Both the position numbers and the translations under genes were made by a program. Under the pieces are notes generated by a model, which saw only the letters and a program-made list of their open reading frames with translations, did no database searches and was not told the DNA's origin. Positions 34,666-41,814 of a DNA stretch of 41,814 nucleotides are shown here, in pieces. Each line of letters starts with the position of its first letter. The stretch's first letter is position 1. Where the stretch lies: NCBI GenBank assembly GCA_964584755.1, contig CAZPAV010000025.1:1-41814 (forward strand), written 5' to 3'. The DNA is from CAZPAV01 sp964584755. GTDB lineage: Bacteria; Actinomycetota; Acidimicrobiia; Spongiisociales; UBA5794.

Positions 34666-36519
34666 TCACCAGGCGCCACCGCCTCCTCCCCCACCGCCGC
34701 CTCCTCCCCCACCGCCGAAGCCACCGCCACCCCCCGAGGAGGGCGCGGCGAACGCGCCGCTGAGGGCGTGCTCGATGCCGGAGATGGCGTTGAGACTGTG
34801 GCCGCCGGAGAAGCCCTGACCGCCGTACCAGAACAGCGACGACTCCTGCGCCAGCTCCTCGGGGGCGGCGATGCGCGCCGCGGCGAGCACGTCCTCGGCC
34901 ACACCGAGGGCGATCCCGTAGACGAGGAACGACTCCCACAGGGGTAGCGCGATGGTCGGGGCCTCCTCGAGGCGGCTGAAGTCCCGGAGGTAGCGACGGA
35001 ACGCCTCCCAGCGGGCCGCGAGCAACGCTCCGTCGGGGGTGCGCCGCACCCACGGTCGCCGCCGCACGCCGAGGAGGGCGACGAGGATGCCACCGACCGC
35101 GCCCAGGGCGAGGAAGTCGAACCGCCCCAGCGCCGGATCGAGCCCGGTGAGGGCGCTCAGGAGCGGGACGACGAGGAAGACCCCGAGGAGGACCGTCAGC
35201 AGGAGCGGTCCGGCGACGAACCAGGGGAAGGCCCGGCCGTGCTCGTCGAGGAGACCCGCGCGCACGAGGTGCCGGCGGGTGAGTGCGCGGTACCGCTGGT
35301 AGGTGTCGTGGTTCGCCTGGGCGTTCTCCTGGATGGCGCCGCGGAAGTCGTGGAGCGGCAGGGGCCCCGCGGCGAGGGTCCGCCTGAGGATCGTATAGAC
35401 GGCGCGCTCCTCCGCGGTGAGCCGTCCCGGGGGCTCGGCGAGAGCGATCTCGATGTCCTCGAACTCGGTGTGGCGCAGCCCGAGGAGGACGGCACGCCGA
35501 AACCGCTTCGGGGTGCCGGTCAGGTATCCCCGCCGGATGAAATCGAACAGGAGGGCGGTGAAACCCCGCTCGTCGGGGTTCCCCTGCGCCAGGAGCGCCT
35601 CGACGAGCGCGGCGTGATGCTCCGAAGGCGGCTCCTGCTCGTACTCGCGGTCGTAGGCGACCCGTGGCTCCTTCCCGAAGCGCACGTACCCCCAGGTCAG
35701 GGCGACGACGAGGAGCGCCAGGAGCCCGAGGACCGCGAGGGAGAGGCCGCGGGCGGCGACGGCGGCCCGCCGCGCACCGGCCGCCAGGGCGGCCTCGGCG
35801 CCGACGATCGTCTCCTTCCCCGCTCCCGTCACCACCCGGGCGCCGTCGGTGCCGGCGAGCACCCGGCGCGGGAGGAGGACCCGCAGCTCGACGAACTGGT
35901 GCGCCGGGACGTGCCACGCCTCGAGGCTCGGGCTGACGCCGTCGGCACCCAACGAGGTCCGTCCCTCCACGGTCGCGGGGTGTCCGTAGACGAGGACCTC
36001 TCCCGGATCCACCGTTCCGGGGAAGCGGAGTCGGGCATCCACCCGGTCGACGCCCGTGCTCCACTCCCTCCCCCACACCTGGAAGTCGACGTCGACGACG
36101 TCGTCGTAGACGACGGCGACACCCGTCATCCGGTAGCGGATCGTGAAGATGCGCTCCTCGTCGACGGCGGCGTAGTGCCAGACGACCCGCACCACCGACC
36201 CGCGGTCCTCGACCCCGTACGTCCCCGGGTCGCCGGAGGAGCCCAGGACCGTGGAGGCCCCGGGGTGGTAGGCGACGCCGTTCTCGAGGACCGTGACCTC
36301 GGTGATCGCCTCACCCCGCCGGAGGGGGATGTCCCGGTAGGCGCCGCTGAACGGTCCCGAGAACGCGAAGGTGATGCGCTCGGTGACGAGGAGGCTTCCG
36401 TCCGGCTGGAGCTCGAGATCGACGTCGGCGGCGGGAAGTGTGTAGGACTTGGCCGACGCCGGTGCGGCCATTCCGAGGACGACGACGAGGAGCAGGGCGG
36501 CGGCGACCGTCCTCCTCAG
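34666..36519 (-). CDS. DUF2207 domain membrane protein with glycine-rich tail
   Basis: 617 aa if it begins at CTG 36519. This is the only start giving an intact signal peptide (LRRTVAAALLLVVVLGMAAPASA), and it overlaps the lemA stop as CTGA. The nearest standard start, ATG inside the signal, would remove it. Then come a beta-rich extracellular DUF2207 domain (SLLVTERITFAFSGPFSGAYRDIPLRRGE), a membrane helix (LSLAVLGLLALLVVALTWGYV), a cytoplasmic region, two more helices, and a C-terminal tail of nearly pure glycine ending GGAW. LemA and DUF2207 proteins are commonly paired; both are membrane proteins of unknown biochemical role. Confidence 0.85.
   Translation of the reverse strand: MRRTVAAALLLVVVLGMAAPASAKSYTLPAADVDLELQPDGSLLVTERITFAFSGPFSGAYRDIPLRRGEAITEVTVLENGVAYHPGASTVLGSSGDPGTYGVEDRGSVVRVVWHYAAVDEERIFTIRYRMTGVAVVYDDVVDVDFQVWGREWSTGVDRVDARLRFPGTVDPGEVLVYGHPATVEGRTSLGADGVSPSLEAWHVPAHQFVELRVLLPRRVLAGTDGARVVTGAGKETIVGAEAALAAGARRAAVAARGLSLAVLGLLALLVVALTWGYVRFGKEPRVAYDREYEQEPPSEHHAALVEALLAQGNPDERGFTALLFDFIRRGYLTGTPKRFRRAVLLGLRHTEFEDIEIALAEPPGRLTAEERAVYTILRRTLAAGPLPLHDFRGAIQENAQANHDTYQRYRALTRRHLVRAGLLDEHGRAFPWFVAGPLLLTVLLGVFLVVPLLSALTGLDPALGRFDFLALGAVGGILVALLGVRRRPWVRRTPDGALLAARWEAFRRYLRDFSRLEEAPTIALPLWESFLVYGIALGVAEDVLAAARIAAPEELAQESSLFWYGGQGFSGGHSLNAISGIEHALSGAFAAPSSGGGGGFGGGGGGGGGGGGGGAW
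34681..34716 (+). repeat. 18-bp tandem duplication in the glycine-tail coding end
   Basis: GCCTCCTCCCCCACCGCC occurs twice in direct succession inside the end of the DUF2207 gene, encoding Gly-rich repeats on the minus strand. It is an in-frame unit likely to vary by slippage. Confidence 0.8.
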
Positions 36520-37064
36520 AACTCGACCCCCGGAACGGTCCGGACCTCGTCCTCGATCTCGAAGTACGGGCGTGTCCGGAAGCCGCCGACCGCGGCGATG
36601 AGGTTCGTGGGGATCGTCTCCACGGCGTTGTCGTACGTGAGGACGGCGTCGTTGTAGATCTGTCGGGCCACGGCGATCTTGTTCTCCGTCTCCCCGAGCT
36701 GCTCCTGGAGCGCGAGGAACGACTCGCTGGCCCGGAGCTGCGGGTACGCCTCGGCGAGGGCGAAGAGTCGCCGCAGCGCCCCGGTGAGGAGGTTCTCGGC
36801 CTGGGCCTGCTCCTCGACGCCCGTCGCGGCGATGGCCGCGTTCCGCGCCCGCGTCACCTCCTCGAACGTCTCCCGCTCGTGGGCCGCGTACCCCTTGACG
36901 GTCTCGACGAGGTTCGGGATGAGGTCGTACCGGCGCCGAAGCTGCACCGAGACCTGCGACCAGGCGTTGTCGGTACGATTGCGAAACCGGACGAGCCGGT
37001 TGTAGCCGAGCACGAACGCCGCGGCCACCAGCACGACCACGACGATGGCGACGATCCCCCACAT
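36516..37064 (-). CDS. lemA: LemA family protein
   Basis: 182 aa from ATG 37064. One N-terminal membrane helix (WGIVAIVVVVLVAAAFVLGY) is followed by the LemA helical domain: NRLVRFRNRTDNAWSQVSVQLRRRYDLIPNLVETVKGYAAHE, a helix-rich middle, and YPQLRASESFLALQEQLGETENKIAVARQIYNDAVLTYDNAVETIPTNLIA (key blocks given in part). The upstream ATG 37076 overlaps the -10 box TAGGAT and would add four residues. The ATG at 37064 lies ten bases after it and fits a near-leaderless start. It is followed by DUF2207 in an overlapping pair. Confidence 0.9.
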   Translation of the reverse strand: MWGIVAIVVVVLVAAAFVLGYNRLVRFRNRTDNAWSQVSVQLRRRYDLIPNLVETVKGYAAHERETFEEVTRARNAAIAATGVEEQAQAENLLTGALRRLFALAEAYPQLRASESFLALQEQLGETENKIAVARQIYNDAVLTYDNAVETIPTNLIAAVGGFRTRPYFEIEDEVRTVPGVEF

Positions 37065-37074
37065 GACGGGGCGC

Positions 37075-37080
37075 ATCCTA
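37075..37080 (-). promoter_or_regulatory. -10 box (TAGGAT) of lemA
   Basis: TAGGAT on the minus strand ends ten bases before ATG 37064. It lies back to back with the trmH promoter at 37119-37124. Confidence 0.45.
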
Positions 37081-37118
37081 CCCACGAAGTCCCGTCCCCG
37101 TCCTCCATCCCCCGTCGG

Positions 37119-37124
37119 TACCCT
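37119..37124 (+). promoter_or_regulatory. -10 box (TACCCT) of the RNA methylase gene
   Basis: TACCCT ends eight bases before ATG 37133, with no ribosome binding site. Probable leaderless start. Confidence 0.55.
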
Positions 37125-37132
37125 GTCGCGCC

Positions 37133-37807
37133 ATGGAGGACACGCCATCGGTCGGTGTGGGACCCCACCCGCGCCCCTGGCCGAACGACCCACGTCTCGA
37201 CCCGGAGCTCCTCGAGCATGGGGACCGGCGCAACGTCGTCGACCGCTACCGCTACTGGCGCCGCGAGGCGATCGTCGCCGACCTCGACCGACGCCGCCAT
37301 CCCTTCCACGTGGCCATCGAGAACTGGCAGCACGACTTCAACATCGGCACCGTCGTCCGGAACGCCAACGCCTTCCTCGCCGCCGCCGTCCACATCGTGG
37401 GGAGACGCCGCTGGAACCGGCGCGGGGCCATGGTCACCGACCGCTATCAGCACATCGTCCATCATCCCGACATCCCCCATCTCCGGGAGTGGGCGGCGGC
37501 CGCCGGCCTGGTGCTCGTGGGGATCGACATCCTCCCGGGGGCACTCCCCCTCGAGACCGCCGAGCTTCCCGAGCGGTGCATCCTGCTGTTCGGGCAGGAG
37601 GGTCCGGGGCTCTCGAAGGCCGCCCGAGAGGCGTGCTCCGTCGTGTACGCCATCACCCAGTTCGGCTCGACCCGGTCCATCAACGCCGGTGTGGCCTCCG
37701 GGGTCGCCATGCACGCCTGGATCCGCCGGCACGTGTTCGGACAGCGGCCGAGCGCCGGGGAACGGCGGCCCCCGGCTCACCCGGAGCGGACCGGCACCGA
37801 CCGGTAG
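37133..37807 (+). CDS. SpoU/TrmH family RNA 2'-O-methyltransferase
   Basis: 224 aa SPOUT methylase acting on a ribose in tRNA or rRNA. The three SpoU motifs are present: NIGTVVRNANAF (motif 1), CILLFGQEGPGLS (motif 2), and FGSTRSINAGVASGVAMHAW (motif 3), which together form the knotted SAM site. There is an N-terminal extension of about 65 residues rich in charged residues. The exact target position cannot be told from sequence. It ends in TAG and overlaps the convergent P450 gene by 31 bp. Confidence 0.9.
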   Translation: MEDTPSVGVGPHPRPWPNDPRLDPELLEHGDRRNVVDRYRYWRREAIVADLDRRRHPFHVAIENWQHDFNIGTVVRNANAFLAAAVHIVGRRRWNRRGAMVTDRYQHIVHHPDIPHLREWAAAAGLVLVGIDILPGALPLETAELPERCILLFGQEGPGLSKAAREACSVVYAITQFGSTRSINAGVASGVAMHAWIRRHVFGQRPSAGERRPPAHPERTGTDR

Positions 37808-39000
37808 CCGTGGATGACGAAGGTCCCGTGCCGTTCCGGTTCGCCGGCCAGCTCGAGCCGCGGGCACCGTCGCACGAGGACCTCGAGAGCCACCTCGATC
37901 TCCAGGCGCGCCAGCGGCGCGCCCAGGCAGGAGTGGATCCCCCCGCCGAAGGTCACGTGCGACGCGTCGCCCCGACCCACGTCGAAGCGGTCCGGATCCT
38001 CGAAGCGACGCGGGTCACGGTTGGCGGAGCCGAGGAGCATGCCGATCTTCTCCCCCGCCGCGAACCGCCGGCCGCCGTAGCCGACCCCGTCCTCGAGCAC
38101 CCACCGCTCGAAGAGCTGGAGCGGAGGATCCCAGCGAATGAGCTCCTCGACGCCGACACGGCACGGGACCTCCCCGACGACGAGGCGCTCCCACTGGTCG
38201 CGGTGCTGCAGCAGTGCCGTCACCCCGTTCCCCATCGTGTTCACCGTGGCCTCGTGCCCGGCGTTGAGCAGCAGCACGACGGTGGAGACGATCTCGTCGT
38301 CGTGCAGCCGCCCCTCCTCGGTCTCCACCGTGCACAGAGCCGAGACGAGGTCCGTCCCGGGGTCCCGCCGACGGCGGGCGATGAGCCGCCGCGTCCACTC
38401 GGTGAACTCGGCCGCGGCCCCGACCGCGGCGCGCACCTCGGCGTCGCTGGCCTCCAGCTCGTACATCTTGACGATGTGGTGTGACCAGTCGAGGAGATGG
38501 CGCCAGTCGCCGGTGGGCGCTCCGAGGAGCTCGGCGATGACGTGGACCGAGTACGGCTGGGCGTACGCGGCGAGGAGATCGAACCCCCCCTGCTCCACGG
38601 CGCGCTCGAGGAAGCGGACGGCGTACGCGGTGATGCGGTCGCGGAGGGCGGCGAGGCGGCGGGGCGTGAACTCCTTGGCGACCAGGCGGCGGATCCGGGT
38701 GTGATCGGGGGGTTCGAGCATGAGGAGCGACCAACGCTCCAGCTCGTAGTAGGGACGCCAGTCGAGCTCGAGGCGATCGAGGCCGAGCTCCTCGGGGCTC
38801 ACCGCCCGCTCGCGGACCCGGCCCAGGCGTCGATCCCGCTGCGCGGCGAGGACGTCGGCGTGACGGGTGAGGAGCCACAGCTCCCTCCCGAGACGCGGCT
38901 TCTCGACGCGTACGACGGGGGTCGCCTCCCGGGCCCTCCCCAGTGCCGGGTACGGGTCCTCGAGGAACTCCGGGTCGCGGAGGTCCAGGGTCGTCGCCAT
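37777..39000 (-). CDS. Cytochrome P450
   Basis: 407 aa soluble bacterial-type P450. The I-helix oxygen-binding motif is AGHEAT, the K-helix ExxR is EELIR, and the haem loop is FGGGIHSCLGAPLAR with Cys near residue 358. No membrane anchor is present. The substrate is unknown, and no ferredoxin or reductase gene is beside it. Close relatives in actinobacteria act on sterols, fatty acids or xenobiotics. ATG 39000 follows the TAGCGT box by seven bases; an in-frame GTG at 39009 overlaps that box. Confidence 0.93.
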   Translation of the reverse strand: MATTLDLRDPEFLEDPYPALGRAREATPVVRVEKPRLGRELWLLTRHADVLAAQRDRRLGRVRERAVSPEELGLDRLELDWRPYYELERWSLLMLEPPDHTRIRRLVAKEFTPRRLAALRDRITAYAVRFLERAVEQGGFDLLAAYAQPYSVHVIAELLGAPTGDWRHLLDWSHHIVKMYELEASDAEVRAAVGAAAEFTEWTRRLIARRRRDPGTDLVSALCTVETEEGRLHDDEIVSTVVLLLNAGHEATVNTMGNGVTALLQHRDQWERLVVGEVPCRVGVEELIRWDPPLQLFERWVLEDGVGYGGRRFAAGEKIGMLLGSANRDPRRFEDPDRFDVGRGDASHVTFGGGIHSCLGAPLARLEIEVALEVLVRRCPRLELAGEPERHGTFVIHGYRSVPVRSG

Positions 39001-39007
39001 GACCGGC

Positions 39008-39013
39008 ACGCTA
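39008..39013 (-). promoter_or_regulatory. -10 box (TAGCGT) of the P450 gene
   Basis: TAGCGT on the minus strand ends seven bases before ATG 39000. No ribosome binding site lies between, so a leaderless start is likely. Confidence 0.5.
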
Positions 39014-39044
39014 CCGCGCTCCGGGCCGGTCCGGCGCGTGTGCC

Positions 39045-39227
39045 TCAGACGTCCGTTTCGACGACGGGACCCTCGTAGGCGCCGGCGAGGAGCTTCTCGA
39101 GCGTGGCGCGAGCGGACCGCTTACTCGCGTATCCCTGCCCTTGCGCCACGATCTGGCCGTTGGACGCCTTCACGCGGAACGTCCACTTCCCGTCCTTCCG
39201 CCGGTACAGCTCGCCTCTTCCGGCCAT
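39045..39227 (-). CDS. DUF1508 (YegP-like) small protein
   Basis: 60 aa, one DUF1508 unit: ELYRRKDGKWTFRVKASNGQIVAQGQGYASKRSARATLEKL. The W-x-FR-x-KA-x-NGQ-I and GY-x-SK-x-A pattern is diagnostic. Many relatives have two tandem units; this has one, so it may dimerise. ATG 39227 has GGGAG six bases upstream. Function is unknown. Confidence 0.88.
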   Translation of the reverse strand: MAGRGELYRRKDGKWTFRVKASNGQIVAQGQGYASKRSARATLEKLLAGAYEGPVVETDV

Positions 39228-39257
39228 GTCCGCTCCCTTCTTCGCGCTCGCCTCCGT

Positions 39258-39263
39258 ACCTTA
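39258..39263 (-). promoter_or_regulatory. Candidate -10 box TAAGGT of the DUF1508 gene
   Basis: TAAGGT on the minus strand lies 30 bases before ATG 39227, leaving a short leader with GGGAG. It falls in the 59-bp gap after the SDR gene. Confidence 0.4.
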
Positions 39264-39286
39264 CGCCCCTGGCGCGCCGCTTCGTG

Positions 39287-40054
39287 TCACTTCGGGGGCA
39301 TCCGCAGGGCACCGTCGAGTCGAATCACCTCGCCGTTGAGGTAGCCGATCCGAACGATCGCCAGGACGAGCTCGGCGTAGTCCTCCGGTCGGCCGAGCCG
39401 CTTCGGGAACGGCACCCCCGCGGCGAGCACCTTGCGGTACTCCTCGTTGAGTCCCGCCAGGAGCGGCGTGTCGATGATGCCCGGTGCGATGGTGTTGACC
39501 CGGATGCCCACCGAGGAGAGGTCCCGCGCCACCGGGAGGGTCATCCCCACGATGCCGCCCTTCGAGGCCGAGTACGCCGCCTGCCCGATCTGTCCCTCGA
39601 ACGCCGCCACCGAGGCGGTGTTCACGATGACACCCCGCTCGTCGTGCTCGAGGGGGTCGGTGCGCGCCATGACGGCCGCAGCGTGGCGAATGACGTTGAA
39701 GGTCCCCACGAGGTTGACCTCGAGGACCCGCCGGAACCGTTCGAGGTCCGCGGGGCTCCCGTCGCGTCCGAGGGTGCGCTGCGCGTCGCCGATGCCGGCG
39801 CAGTTCACCGCCACGCGCAGCGGCGCGTCGGCGGCGGCGATGGCCACCGCCTCCTCGACCGCGGCTCCGTCGGTGACGTCGGTGCGGACGAACTTCGTAC
39901 CTCCTCCGAGCTCACGAGCGAGACGCTCGCCGGCCTCCTCCTGGAGGTCGAGGATGGTGACCGCCGCTCCTGCGGCGCTGAGGGCTCTCGTCGTCGCGGC
40001 CCCGAGGCCGGACGCTCCACCGGTGACGATGGCTGCGGTTCCGTTGATGTCCAT
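39287..40054 (-). CDS. Short-chain dehydrogenase (HSD10-like 3-hydroxyacyl-CoA dehydrogenase)
   Basis: 255 aa NAD(H)-dependent SDR. The cofactor loop is TGGASGLG (11-18), the acidic residue after the second strand is Asp36 (favouring NAD), NCAG is at 84-87, and catalytic Ser148, Tyr161 and Lys165 are in ASVAAFEGQIGQAAYSASK. The overall pattern (INGTAAIVTGGASGLG, GQIGQAAYSASKGGIVGMTLPVARDL, APGIIDTPLL) is that of type-10 17-beta-HSD / 3-hydroxyacyl-CoA dehydrogenases, so fatty-acid or branched-chain acyl-CoA oxidation is likely. It is divergent from the aldehyde dehydrogenase gene (60 bp). Confidence 0.9.
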   Translation of the reverse strand: MDINGTAAIVTGGASGLGAATTRALSAAGAAVTILDLQEEAGERLARELGGGTKFVRTDVTDGAAVEEAVAIAAADAPLRVAVNCAGIGDAQRTLGRDGSPADLERFRRVLEVNLVGTFNVIRHAAAVMARTDPLEHDERGVIVNTASVAAFEGQIGQAAYSASKGGIVGMTLPVARDLSSVGIRVNTIAPGIIDTPLLAGLNEEYRKVLAAGVPFPKRLGRPEDYAELVLAIVRIGYLNGEVIRLDGALRMPPK

Positions 40055-40061
40055 GCGCGGG

Positions 40062-40067
40062 ATCCTA
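40062..40067 (-). promoter_or_regulatory. -10 box (TAGGAT) of the SDR gene
   Basis: TAGGAT on the minus strand ends seven bases before ATG 40054, without a ribosome binding site. Leaderless start likely. Confidence 0.55.
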
Positions 40068-40102
40068 GCCCCCGGCGTCGGAGCCCCGGCGGCGGCCGCC
40101 GC

Positions 40103-40108
40103 TATCGT
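40103..40108 (+). promoter_or_regulatory. -10 box (TATCGT) of the aldehyde dehydrogenase gene
   Basis: TATCGT ends six bases before ATG 40115; no ribosome binding site. Together with 40062-40067 it makes a divergent pair of leaderless promoters in a 60-bp gap. Confidence 0.55.
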
Positions 40109-40114
40109 CCGGTC

Positions 40115-41814
40115 ATGACCACCGCGCTCGACACCGCGCTCGGAACGCTCGCCGCCCACCGCACCGAGTGGGCGCGTCTTCCCCTCGGGGAGAAGATCCG
40201 GTTCCTGGGACGGCTGCGACGGCGTGCCGGCCGGGTCGCCGTAGCCTGGGTCGAGGCCGCGGCGAGAGCCAAGGGCCTCGCGCCCGACTCGCCGCTCGTG
40301 GGCGAGGAGTGGATCTCCGGCCCGTACGCCTTCATGTACGCCACCTCCGCGTACGAGGAGACGCTGGGGCGTCTCTCCCGTGGCCGCGACCTCCTGGCAG
40401 GGTTCCCCGTCCACACCCGTCCCGACGGACGCGTCGCGGTGCGGGTCTACCCCGCCGACCTCCAGGAGCGGCTCCTCCTGGGCGGCCTGAGCGCCGAGGT
40501 GTGGATGCAGCCGGGCGTGGACGCGGCCGGGCTCCGGGACACGATGGCCTCCTTCTACCGTGAGGAACGCCCGGAGGGGCTCGTCGCCCTCGTCCTGGGC
40601 GCGGGCAACATCGCCGCCATCCCGGTGCTCGATCTCCTCGGCAAGCTCTTCGTCGACGGCGCGGTCGCCCTCGTCAAGCTCAATCCGGTGAACGCCTACC
40701 TCGGCGAGTACTTCGAGGACGTGTTCGCCCCGCTCGTCGACGCCGGGTACGTCCGCTTCGCGTACGGCGGTGCGGACGTCGGCGCCTACCTCACCCGACA
40801 CCCGGCCGTCGAGACCGTTCACGTGACGGGGAGCGCCCGGACCCACGACGCGATCGTGTACGGCCAGGGTGAGGAGGGGCTCCGGCGCAAGGCCGAGGAC
40901 CGCCCGCTCCTCGACAAGCCGGTCACCAGCGAGTTGGGAGGGGTCGGTCCCACGATCGTCGTACCCGGAGACTGGTCGGATGCCGATCTCCGTTTCCAGG
41001 CCGAGCACGTCGTCAGCCAGAAGCTGCACAACGCGGGATTCAACTGCATCGCGAGCCAGGTCCTCGTCCTCCCCCGGGCCTGGTCGCGTCGGGACGACTT
41101 CCTCGCGGCGATTCGGGCCGTGGCGGCGCGGATCGAGCCCCGCAGCCCGTACTACCCGGGCACCGCCGAGCGCCACGCACGTGTGCTGGACGCCCACCCG
41201 CGGGCGGAGCTCCTCGCCGACGGCGAGGTGCCGTTCACCCTCGTCGCCGGCCTCGATCCCGACGACACCACGGACGTCTGTTTCCAGGAGGAGGTGTTCG
41301 GACCGGTCCTCGCGACGACCGCCCTGCCCGGCGACACCCCGGAGGCCTTCCTGACCGGTGCGGTCGCCTTCGCCAACGACATCCTCGCGGGCACCCTCGG
41401 CGCGAATCTCATCGTCGATCCGGCGACCGCCCGCCGCCTGGGACCGGCTCTCGACGGCGCGATCTCGAGCCTCCGCTACGGCACGATCGCCGTCGACACG
41501 TGGACCGGCGTCGGGTTCCTCCTCCCCCGGGCCACGTGGGGCGCGTTCCCCGGTCACCCTCGTCACGACATCGGCAGCGGCCGCGGCGTCGTCCACAACG
41601 CCCTCATGTTCGGCGCCGCCGAGCGCACCGTGCTGCGGGGCCCTTTCGCTCCCGCCCCCCGTGCTTGGGCGAAGGGGGAACGTCACCTCGCGCCGCGTCC
41701 CCCGTACTTCGTCACCCACCGCCGGGCCGGCGTGCTCGGCGCCCGCCTCGCCCGGTACGCGGTCGACCGCTCCTGGCGCCACTTCCCCGGGCTCGTCTCC
41801 GCCGCGTTCGCCGG
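40115..41814 (+). CDS. Aldehyde dehydrogenase family protein, runs past window end
   Basis: At least 566 codons, open to the right edge. Family features: GAGNIAAIPVLDLLGKLFVDGAVALVKLNP (coenzyme region), VHVTGSARTHDAIV (NAD loop), Glu273 in ELGGVGPTIVV, catalytic Cys311 in NAGFNCIASQVLVLP, and QEEVFGPVLATTALPGDTPE. It is already longer than ordinary ALDHs (about 480-500 aa), with a basic C-terminal stretch (RRAGVLGARLARYAVDRSW). It resembles a lesser-known ALDH group with a C-terminal extension. The substrate is unknown. A divergent promoter shared with the SDR gene suggests a linked oxidative pathway. Confidence 0.9.
   Translation, partial: MTTALDTALGTLAAHRTEWARLPLGEKIRFLGRLRRRAGRVAVAWVEAAARAKGLAPDSPLVGEEWISGPYAFMYATSAYEETLGRLSRGRDLLAGFPVHTRPDGRVAVRVYPADLQERLLLGGLSAEVWMQPGVDAAGLRDTMASFYREERPEGLVALVLGAGNIAAIPVLDLLGKLFVDGAVALVKLNPVNAYLGEYFEDVFAPLVDAGYVRFAYGGADVGAYLTRHPAVETVHVTGSARTHDAIVYGQGEEGLRRKAEDRPLLDKPVTSELGGVGPTIVVPGDWSDADLRFQAEHVVSQKLHNAGFNCIASQVLVLPRAWSRRDDFLAAIRAVAARIEPRSPYYPGTAERHARVLDAHPRAELLADGEVPFTLVAGLDPDDTTDVCFQEEVFGPVLATTALPGDTPEAFLTGAVAFANDILAGTLGANLIVDPATARRLGPALDGAISSLRYGTIAVDTWTGVGFLLPRATWGAFPGHPRHDIGSGRGVVHNALMFGAAERTVLRGPFAPAPRAWAKGERHLAPRPPYFVTHRRAGVLGARLARYAVDRSWRHFPGLVSAAFA

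Noticed and set aside
40115..41814. Aldehyde dehydrogenase as a truncated pseudogene.
   Set aside because: It has no internal stop; it simply runs off the window edge.

Overview
This is a GC-rich bacterial chromosome segment, most likely from a deep-branching member of the Actinomycetota. Class cannot be assigned by eye. Four observations support this. The gene order pheS-pheT-argF-mpg-tyrS-(TPR protein) follows the same order as the Mycobacterium tuberculosis pheST/arg/mpg/tyrS/Rv1691 region, as I remember it. The 23S helix-69 stem has the G-C pair seen in Actinobacteria. The 23S exons total about 3.08 kb, as expected with the actinobacterial domain III insertion. Many genes start 6-10 nt after a TANNNT -10 box with no Shine-Dalgarno, which is the leaderless arrangement common in this phylum.

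Layout. 1-8040: translation and housekeeping genes (pheS end, pheT, argF, mpg, a class A penicillin-binding protein on the minus strand, tyrS). 8041-14167: a complete rrn operon (leader, 16S, spacer without tRNA, 23S, 5S, terminator hairpin). The 23S gene is split after E. coli position U1931 by a 709-nt insertion with the boundaries of a group I intron. The insertion carries a single-motif LAGLIDADG homing endonuclease gene broken by an in-frame amber codon. 14189-18992: TPR protein, SSB-like protein, gamma-glutamyltransferase-family protein, SURF1, AlaX-type tRNA editing protein, SRPBCC-like protein. 19164-23881: TlpA-like thioredoxin, CcdA and an MFS transporter (coupled), patatin-like phospholipase, Crp-family regulator, small membrane protein. 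23998-29207: DUF3179 lipoprotein, a lone molybdenum-hydroxylase large subunit, and a translationally coupled ABC exporter. 29220-31845: RNA ligase RtcB with archease, opposed by a small zinc-ribbon gene that has matching inverted repeats at both ends, a 2-TM peptide, and a strong dif-like (XerC/XerD) site. 31883-41814: tryptophan 2,3-dioxygenase, Kup potassium transporter, DUF2207 and LemA proteins, a SpoU-type RNA methylase, cytochrome P450, DUF1508 protein, an SDR dehydrogenase, and a divergent aldehyde dehydrogenase running off the window.

How the genes work together. pheST, argF and mpg are tightly spaced. SURF1, CcdA and TlpA fit assembly and thiol maintenance of exported haem or copper proteins. 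Archease is the known activator of RtcB. The rrn operon and the dif-like site lie only about 18 kb apart, which would place this rrn operon near the replication terminus if the site is real. The points most worth following up are the 23S intron with its decaying endonuclease, the dif-like site, the palindrome-flanked zinc-ribbon gene facing the RtcB/archease genes, and the widespread leaderless promoters.
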